Below are positions 5,621 through 10,015 of a stretch of DNA of 10,015 nucleotides, in pieces. A program made the translations under genes and the position numbers. The stretch comes from Deltaproteobacteria bacterium (GTDB lineage: Bacteria; Desulfobacterota_B; Binatia; UBA9968). The stretch is from positions 3,123-13,137 of the forward strand of contig VBKY01000115.1 in assembly GCA_005879255.1 (NCBI GenBank). The letters are read 5' to 3'. Each line of letters begins with the position of its first letter. Position 1 is the first letter of the stretch. Under the pieces are notes generated by a model that searched no databases, was not told the DNA's origin, and saw nothing but the letters and a program-made list of their open reading frames with translations.

Positions 5621-6715
5621 ATGCACATCGACATGGATACTCACTACACGCCTTTTGACGCTCTACGCCGTCTTGACGGCAAGTTCGGCGCGGACGGACT
5701 ACGGTTTGCGCAGGACCCGCGGTCGGGGGATGAAGTCATTTACTACCACAAGTACACCCACCGCAAGAATTCTTCTGTTCCCGATCTCAAAAAACGGCTC
5801 GCGGACATGGATATCGCAGAATTCGATAGGCAGGTGCTCATTTGCGGGAGTCGCCTCACGTATTACGAGACCACGCCCGAAATGGGGATGGAGATCTGCC
5901 GCGCCTGCAACGACGGCTCGGCAGAGGCCATGAGCTATTCCGATCGCTTTATCGGCGCCGCCATCGTGCCATTGCAGGATGTCGGCATGGCGGTCGAAGA
6001 GCTGGAGCGCGCGGTTAAACTTGGCCTCAAGGCCGTGAATATCGCAACCAACGTCAACGGGAAGTTGCTCGATACGCCGGAGCTGAATGCGTTCTACAAA
6101 AAGGCCAGCGAGCTCAACGTACCGATCCTCGTGCATGGCGTCTCGGACTTTATGTGCTACGGCATAAGGCAGATCGATAAGCATCCCCCGTTCAGCCAGG
6201 TGAGGCTGACAGGAGTCCTCGGCTTCCCGTTCGAAATGCAGATCGTCATTTCCAGCCTTATCCTGGGAGGCGTTTTGGATGAGTTCCCCAATCTGCGCTT
6301 TTGCTTTCTCGAGGGCGGGGTCGGTTTCTTTGCGCATCTGATGGATCGCCTGACCGGCGATGCCTACGCCTGGCTTACTTCAAAATCCGAAGAAGAGAGA
6401 AAGCAAGATCAGAAGATGCGCGATATGAGGGATGCGATGGGGAACCGGGAGAACATCGTTAAGGATCAGCTCATCAAGAAACGTCCCGAGGATTACGTCG
6501 AGAACCTCTACCTGTCTGTTGAAGTGTTTGAGAAGCTTCTGCCGTATACGATCGAAGCGTACGGCTCCGACAATCTGGTCTTGGGCAGCGATTACCCTCA
6601 TCCCGACACCTTCTTTCCATATACCGTTCCTCGTCTCATGAAGCTCGAAGCAATATCGCCGGAAGACAAAGAAAAGATTGCCGGAAAGAACGCTGAGAGA
6701 TTACTCGGGATTTAA
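5621..6715 (+). CDS. ACMSD-like metal-dependent amidohydrolase/decarboxylase (amidohydrolase-2 family)
   Basis: This belongs to the cytoplasmic TIM-barrel family that includes ACMSD, gamma-resorcylate and 5-carboxyvanillate decarboxylases and the C-C hydrolase LigY. The 364-aa protein is full length. Metal-site residues: D6 and H8 in IDMDTHY (an Asp replaces the first His of the classical HxH), H172 in VPILVHG, and D324 in LGSDYPHPD. The segment FCFLEGGVGF places E231 where ACMSD members usually have a histidine or glutamate. PNLRFCFLEGG and the C-terminal GKNAERLLGI are family hallmarks. AGGAG lies 9 nt before the ATG. The solute-binding protein gene starts 16 nt after its stop codon, so the two form an operon behind the promoter at 5536-5563. 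A decarboxylase or hydrolase acting on an aromatic acid or ring-cleavage product fits the context; the reaction is not determined. Confidence 0.92.
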   Translation: MHIDMDTHYTPFDALRRLDGKFGADGLRFAQDPRSGDEVIYYHKYTHRKNSSVPDLKKRLADMDIAEFDRQVLICGSRLTYYETTPEMGMEICRACNDGSAEAMSYSDRFIGAAIVPLQDVGMAVEELERAVKLGLKAVNIATNVNGKLLDTPELNAFYKKASELNVPILVHGVSDFMCYGIRQIDKHPPFSQVRLTGVLGFPFEMQIVISSLILGGVLDEFPNLRFCFLEGGVGFFAHLMDRLTGDAYAWLTSKSEEERKQDQKMRDMRDAMGNRENIVKDQLIKKRPEDYVENLYLSVEVFEKLLPYTIEAYGSDNLVLGSDYPHPDTFFPYTVPRLMKLEAISPEDKEKIAGKNAERLLGI

Positions 6716-6731
6716 ACTAGCCGGAGCTCAC

Positions 6732-7754
6732 ATGAAATTTCCACGCGCTTACCTTGTCATTAACGCGCTGTTTTGCACCCTGTTCTGTAGCGCCATTGCC
6801 AGCGCTGCCGAGGTCGAAGATCACAAAAAGCTTATCGAGATGGCCCAAAAGGAAGGCATCCTGGTTTTCTATACTTCGATGGATGCCGGCGACGCCCGCT
6901 CACTAACGGAAGCCTTCCAGAAGAAATACCCTTTTATCAAGACAGATTTATTCCGTGGCGGACGCGAAGCGGTCTTCAGCCGTTTCGCACTCGAGCGAAA
7001 GGCGAGGCGCTTTGTAACCGACGTCGTCAGCGTCGGCGAGTTTCACGTCTTGGAAATGAAAAAACAGGGCCTTCTTATCCCCTACGCGTCGCCGGAGGCA
7101 CAAGCGTTTCCGCAAGACTTTAGAGATCCTCAAGGGTACTGGACCTGTGTCTACCTCACCGTAGCGGTACTGGCCTATAACACTAACAAGGTAAAAAGCG
7201 ATGAGCTGCCGCGCAAGTACGAAGACCTGCTGAATCCAAAATGGAAAAAACGCATGGCGCTCGATGCCAATGAGGAACGCTGGGTGCCCGGCCTTATCCA
7301 GTCCATGGGCCGCGACAAGGCCGTGAGTTTCCTAAAAGCTCTAGCGCAGCAAGACGTCTACATTCGCCGCGGCAGATCCCTGCTCACACAACTTCTCCTT
7401 GCCGGAGAATTCGATGTGCAAATTGTCGCCTACTGGCACGAGGTGAACCGGTTGATGAAACAGAAAGCCCCGATCGGCTGGGTGGGGATTGAACCGGCCG
7501 TCACCGGGGCTCCTCAGCTTAGCCTGGTAGACAAAGCTCCCCACCCGAATGCAGCACGGCTTTTTATTGACTTTGTTCTCTCCGCCGAAGGTCAAGGTAC
7601 GATAGCCAAACTCGGCCGCGTTGCCGCAAGACAAGGGATTAAACCGGAAGGCTATCCTGAAAACCTCAAGCTTTTTCTACCCAATCCGGAATTGGTGGCC
7701 GCGCAGCTCGAGGAGAATCGTGAACTATACGAGTCCCTGTTTTTGAAAAAGTAG
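6732..7754 (+). CDS. Periplasmic solute-binding protein, ABC type (Fe3+/SBP family 1-like)
   Basis: This is a receptor that captures a small ligand in the periplasm for an ABC importer. The 340-aa precursor has a Sec signal peptide: K2/R5, a hydrophobic core 6-20, and probable cleavage after ASA or ASAA (25/26). The mature protein has the type II binding-protein pattern: EGILVFYTS (42-49), AYNTNK (148-153), YEDLLNPKWKKRM (163-175) and HPNAARLFIDFVLSAEGQ (271-288). The ligand-binding YY pair of true ferric receptors is not seen, so the ligand is probably organic. The ATG at 6732 is chosen over an in-frame start at 6678, inside the preceding gene, because GGAG lies 5 nt before it and it yields a proper signal peptide. 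It is co-transcribed with the amidohydrolase. No permease or ATPase gene is present. Confidence 0.92.
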   Translation: MKFPRAYLVINALFCTLFCSAIASAAEVEDHKKLIEMAQKEGILVFYTSMDAGDARSLTEAFQKKYPFIKTDLFRGGREAVFSRFALERKARRFVTDVVSVGEFHVLEMKKQGLLIPYASPEAQAFPQDFRDPQGYWTCVYLTVAVLAYNTNKVKSDELPRKYEDLLNPKWKKRMALDANEERWVPGLIQSMGRDKAVSFLKALAQQDVYIRRGRSLLTQLLLAGEFDVQIVAYWHEVNRLMKQKAPIGWVGIEPAVTGAPQLSLVDKAPHPNAARLFIDFVLSAEGQGTIAKLGRVAARQGIKPEGYPENLKLFLPNPELVAAQLEENRELYESLFLKK

Positions 7755-7839
7755 AATAGATCATGCGTTTCATAATTCTTTCCGCGAGAAGTTTTAAGGG
7801 TTGAGATCATCCCCTCAATGAGAGACGCATGGGTAGGTA
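7755..7839. other. Convergent intergenic gap
   Basis: These 85 bp separate two convergent solute-binding protein genes. CATGCGT (7762-7768) and ACGCATG (7825-7831) form a 7-bp inverted repeat around 56 nt, inside which TTGAG and CTCAA (7801-7818) may pair. No compact GC hairpin with a T-run is present, so an intrinsic terminator is not supported. Confidence 0.4.
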
Positions 7840-8928
7840 TCACTTGATAGCGAAAATCTCATGATAGAGCTTTGTGTAGCGTTCGTAGTTTTGGCCGAGA
7901 AATTCCGGTGTGATGACTTTAGTTTTCGGCCGTCCCAATTCCATATATTTCTGCGTCTGACCAATTCTCACAGGACTGCGCACGATATCGATGCCGACAA
8001 ATGATTGACCCTCCTCGGACAGGGCCCACTCAATGAAGAGGGCGGCGGCATGCGGATGAGGCGATCGTCGGGCAAGCAAGAGCACTTGTGCCTTGGATAG
8101 TACCGGTTCCAAAAACGTCACGCCCAGGGGGGCTCCTGAATCGGCCATTAATAGAGGCCTTTGCGAGTGGGACCACGGAACGAGTTCTACTTCTCCGGCC
8201 GCCAGAAGCTGCGCCTGGAGCGTATAGCCGCTGCGAATCAGAACATCTTGTTTGGCCAACCTGCGGAAGTACTCGATGCCTTCCTTCTCTCCCCAGCTAT
8301 CGAGTAACCCACCGAACACATCTCCGGCGTCTTTTTCGAGCGACATCTTACGCCCTTTCCACTGCGGCAGGAGAAGATCTTGATAGGTCTTTGGAACCGC
8401 GCTGGCTTTGACGAGATTTTTATTGAAGGCGAGCCCTACAACCAAGTAATGGTACGCGTGCCAGAGATGTCGAGGATCGATGAATTCCGTACGAACGGCA
8501 TCCGTCTCAGAAGAGTGATAGGGATCGACAAAACCACCGCGAATGAGATCAGATACCGGACCGGCCGATAGCTCGATTATGTCGACTTCGTGTTTTCCTG
8601 CTCTTGCTTCGTTCACCACCCTGTTATAGATGCCGGTTGAGCCCGAGCGATAATGGCCGATCGAAATATACGGGTGAGCTTGACGAAATTTTTCCAGCAT
8701 CGGGCGAGCAGCATCGACGCCCAGGGTGCCGTAGAAGACGAGAAGCCCCTCCTTTTTCGCTCCTTCCATGAGTTTGGTTTTTCGTTCCAGCCTCTTTAAA
8801 GGTTCGTAGACTTTAAGAATTTCGCCTGCTGTTTGCCCATGACTCGGCGCAACCGAAAGGGCCAGGTACATGGCTAGAAATACGACCCCGATCACTGTTT
8901 CGATTTTCATGAAAATCACGGTCACCAT
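7840..8928 (-). CDS. Periplasmic solute-binding protein, ABC type, paralogue of the neighbouring receptor
   Basis: This receptor, 362 aa from the first ATG, shares its fold and many motifs with the protein at 6732-7754: KKEGLLVFYG (58-67), AFNKNLVK (167-174), TYQDLLLPQWKGRKM (181-195), and HPHAAALFIEWALSEEGQ (291-308). The KQDVLIRSGYTLQAQLLAAGE segment parallels QQDVYIRRGRSLLTQLLLAGE in the neighbour, so they are diverged duplicates. The signal peptide is best with the internal ATG at 8910 (MKIETVIGVVF..., cleavage near SHG-Q), which removes six residues; neither start has a Shine-Dalgarno site. A perfect 16-bp palindrome covers the internal ATG. It is convergent with its paralogue and divergent from the NMT1-like gene. 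The ligand is unknown and no transporter partners are nearby. Confidence 0.91.
   Translation of the reverse strand: MVTVIFMKIETVIGVVFLAMYLALSVAPSHGQTAGEILKVYEPLKRLERKTKLMEGAKKEGLLVFYGTLGVDAARPMLEKFRQAHPYISIGHYRSGSTGIYNRVVNEARAGKHEVDIIELSAGPVSDLIRGGFVDPYHSSETDAVRTEFIDPRHLWHAYHYLVVGLAFNKNLVKASAVPKTYQDLLLPQWKGRKMSLEKDAGDVFGGLLDSWGEKEGIEYFRRLAKQDVLIRSGYTLQAQLLAAGEVELVPWSHSQRPLLMADSGAPLGVTFLEPVLSKAQVLLLARRSPHPHAAALFIEWALSEEGQSFVGIDIVRSPVRIGQTQKYMELGRPKTKVITPEFLGQNYERYTKLYHEIFAIK
8902..8917. promoter_or_regulatory. Perfect 16-bp palindrome over the alternative start codon
   Basis: GATTTTCATGAAAATC is fully self-complementary and is centred on the internal ATG (8910, minus strand) of the solute-binding protein gene. 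A second small dyad, TCACC (8922-8926) with GGTGA (8934-8938), brackets the outer ATG at 8928. It could be an operator or simply a coding coincidence. Confidence 0.35.
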
Positions 8929-9058
8929 TCAACGGTGAGTTAATAAGGATTTTCGCCGCGCGTTAGTTGTCGTGTTGCCGATCGTCTGCTCATCGTGTGA
9001 CTCTATTGCACGCGTTATCCTAGCTATGGCACCTACCTCTTACCAGAAAGTATTTCAA

Positions 9059-9087
9059 TTGACAGAAACTCTCTGTTTCCATAGACT
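9059..9087 (+). promoter_or_regulatory. Sigma70-like promoter with dyad in the spacer, for the NMT1-like gene
   Basis: A perfect -35 TTGACA (9059-9064) and a -10 TAGACT (9082-9087, 4 of 6 matches) are separated by the ideal 17 nt. The spacer contains GAAAC (9065-9069) and GTTTC (9075-9079) around tctct, a 15-bp dyad that could bind a regulator between the two hexamers. The start codon lies 52 nt after the -10. A weak TTGAAA on the opposite strand overlaps the -35, but its matching -10 is poor. Confidence 0.55.
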
Positions 9088-9139
9088 TCGCCAGTTTCCC
9101 GCGCTGTGAAAAAAAACCGCACCCTAGAAGGTGTGAGGC

Positions 9140-10015
9140 ATGAAAACGAAAGCCAAGCCAACGACTGAAGGATTGGTCCTGCGATACGGAATCACACTTG
9201 CCGCCTTCTTCTGCATAGGCTTTTCCGGAATGGGCGAGGCCGTGGCGCAGAAGGTACGCGTCGCCATGCCGGCCAAGAGCATGACGTTCCTCAACTTCTA
9301 TGTCGGAGACAAGTTCGGGGTTTACAAAGCCGAAGGGTTGGAGGTCTCTTTAGAGGTCATAAAGACTGAGGTCGGCGTCGCCGGTATGGTTGCTGGAGAG
9401 ATCGACTACACCAGCGCCATAGGTTCGGCGATGCGCGCCGCCGCTACCGGCATGCCGATAAAAGCCACCATGTTCACCATGGACCGAGTGCTCATCTACA
9501 TGTTCGCCAGACCGACGATCAAGTCGATTGAGGAACTAAAGGGCGGGAAGACTGTGGCGACGACGGGCCTGCTTGCGACCCCGACCTATGCGGCCAAGGT
9601 AATGGCGCGGGCGCATGGCCTCAACCCCGACAAGGATTTGATATTCATTGCCATGGGCGACGTAGCCACTTCGCTGGCTGCGCTCCAGAGCGGAGCAGCA
9701 GATGTAGCCATGCTTTCCATTCCCTTTAACTTCAAGGCGGAGGAGTTGGGGTTTCGCAATCTTGGCAGCGCGGTTGACTATCTTCAGACACCTTTTGCTG
9801 GAGTAGGGGCTGCCGACGCAAAGCTCAAGAGCAACCCCAGCCAGGTAAAACGTATGATCCGTGCAACGCTCAAGGGCATGGAATTTACCCGGGACCCGGC
9901 AAATCAGGAAAGGGTGATCGGCCTATTGATGGATGAGTTTAAACTTGACCGCAAGACTGCCGCGCTTTCTCTACGAGAGATCATCAAGGTTTTTACAAGA
10001 GACGGGACCATCCCG
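9140..10015 (+). CDS. ABC-type periplasmic solute-binding protein, NMT1/SsuA/TauA-like, 3' end cut by window
   Basis: This is a periplasmic receptor of the NMT1/THI5-like class, whose members bind sulfonates, nitrate, pyrimidine precursors or aromatic acids. The 292 codons visible are open to the edge. The signal peptide has R15, a hydrophobic core 17-29, and cleavage after AVA at residue 36. The mature N-terminus VRVAMPAKSMTFLNFYVGDKFGVYKAEGLEV is the family pattern (a first strand followed by an agent that is fed a distant ligand), and later blocks ELKGGKTVATTG (132-143) and ALQSGAADVAMLS (181-193) are diagnostic. Start: ATG 9140 is the first in frame after a stop at 9134, with AGAAGG 8 nt upstream. 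Unlike the two other receptors it belongs to a different binding-protein family. Transporter partners may lie past the right edge. Confidence 0.93.
   Translation, partial: MKTKAKPTTEGLVLRYGITLAAFFCIGFSGMGEAVAQKVRVAMPAKSMTFLNFYVGDKFGVYKAEGLEVSLEVIKTEVGVAGMVAGEIDYTSAIGSAMRAAATGMPIKATMFTMDRVLIYMFARPTIKSIEELKGGKTVATTGLLATPTYAAKVMARAHGLNPDKDLIFIAMGDVATSLAALQSGAADVAMLSIPFNFKAEELGFRNLGSAVDYLQTPFAGVGAADAKLKSNPSQVKRMIRATLKGMEFTRDPANQERVIGLLMDEFKLDRKTAALSLREIIKVFTRDGTIP

Noticed and set aside
5427..5644. Two overlapping minus-strand frames of 62 and 69 codons
   Set aside because: No recognisable motif or ribosome binding site, and they cover the promoter and leader of the plus-strand gene.
5699..6337. 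Minus-strand 212-codon frame opposite the amidohydrolase
   Set aside because: It is an antisense shadow with no ribosome binding site, while the plus strand encodes a complete conserved enzyme.
6732..7754. Ferric-iron binding protein assignment for the receptor
   Set aside because: The overall family matches, but the adjacent tyrosine pair that binds iron in FbpA-type proteins is not seen, so the ligand is left open.
7755..7839. Bidirectional intrinsic terminator between the convergent receptor genes
   Set aside because: Only long-range 7-bp and weak 5-bp arms exist, without a compact GC stem and T-run.

Overview
The window looks like a chromosomal piece of an uncultured, moderately GC-rich Gram-negative bacterium. 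Three genes encode Sec-type signal peptides on periplasmic solute-binding proteins, most starts have Shine-Dalgarno sites, and the mix of orphan solute receptors, Rieske oxygenase and ACMSD-type amidohydrolase resembles uncultured soil or sediment lineages formerly grouped with Deltaproteobacteria. That placement is an impression from gene content only; there is no rRNA or phylogenetic marker here.

Layout: (a) 1-1234, minus strand: a DHA2-type 14-TM major facilitator exporter, cut by the window edge and broken by two frame disruptions, so probably a pseudogene. (b) 1247-1533: an intergenic region rich in palindromes of dispersed-repeat type. (c) 1534-2349, plus: a carbon-nitrogen hydrolase (nitrilase superfamily) with an intact E41/K115/C152 triad. 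(d) 2350-2726: non-coding, with degenerate inverted repeats and a possible promoter/operator. (e) 2727-5063, plus: a Rieske non-heme iron oxygenase followed by a two-module VOC metalloenzyme, probably one operon, closed by a strong hairpin. (f) 5064-5620: non-coding, holding a short remnant coding segment and then a likely promoter with an 18-bp palindrome against a perfect TATAAT. (g) 5621-7754, plus: an ACMSD-like (amidohydrolase-2) metal hydrolase or decarboxylase and, 16 nt later, a periplasmic solute-binding protein. (h) 7840-8928, minus: a second, paralogous solute-binding protein convergent with the first. (i) 9140-10015, plus: an NMT1/SsuA-type solute-binding protein cut by the right edge, with a good sigma70-like promoter.

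Together the genes read as an aromatic or heterocyclic acid catabolic island. Periplasmic receptors capture substrate; the Rieske oxygenase hydroxylates or O-demethylates a ring; the VOC enzyme may cleave or rearrange the product; the amidohydrolase-2 enzyme may decarboxylate or hydrolyse the intermediate; and the nitrilase-family enzyme may act on an amide. The set resembles in outline the dehydrodivanillate (LigXa-LigZ-LigY-LigW) pathway of lignin-derived biaryls, but the real substrate cannot be read from the sequence. No electron-transfer partner for the oxygenase and no permease or ATPase for the receptors lies in the window.
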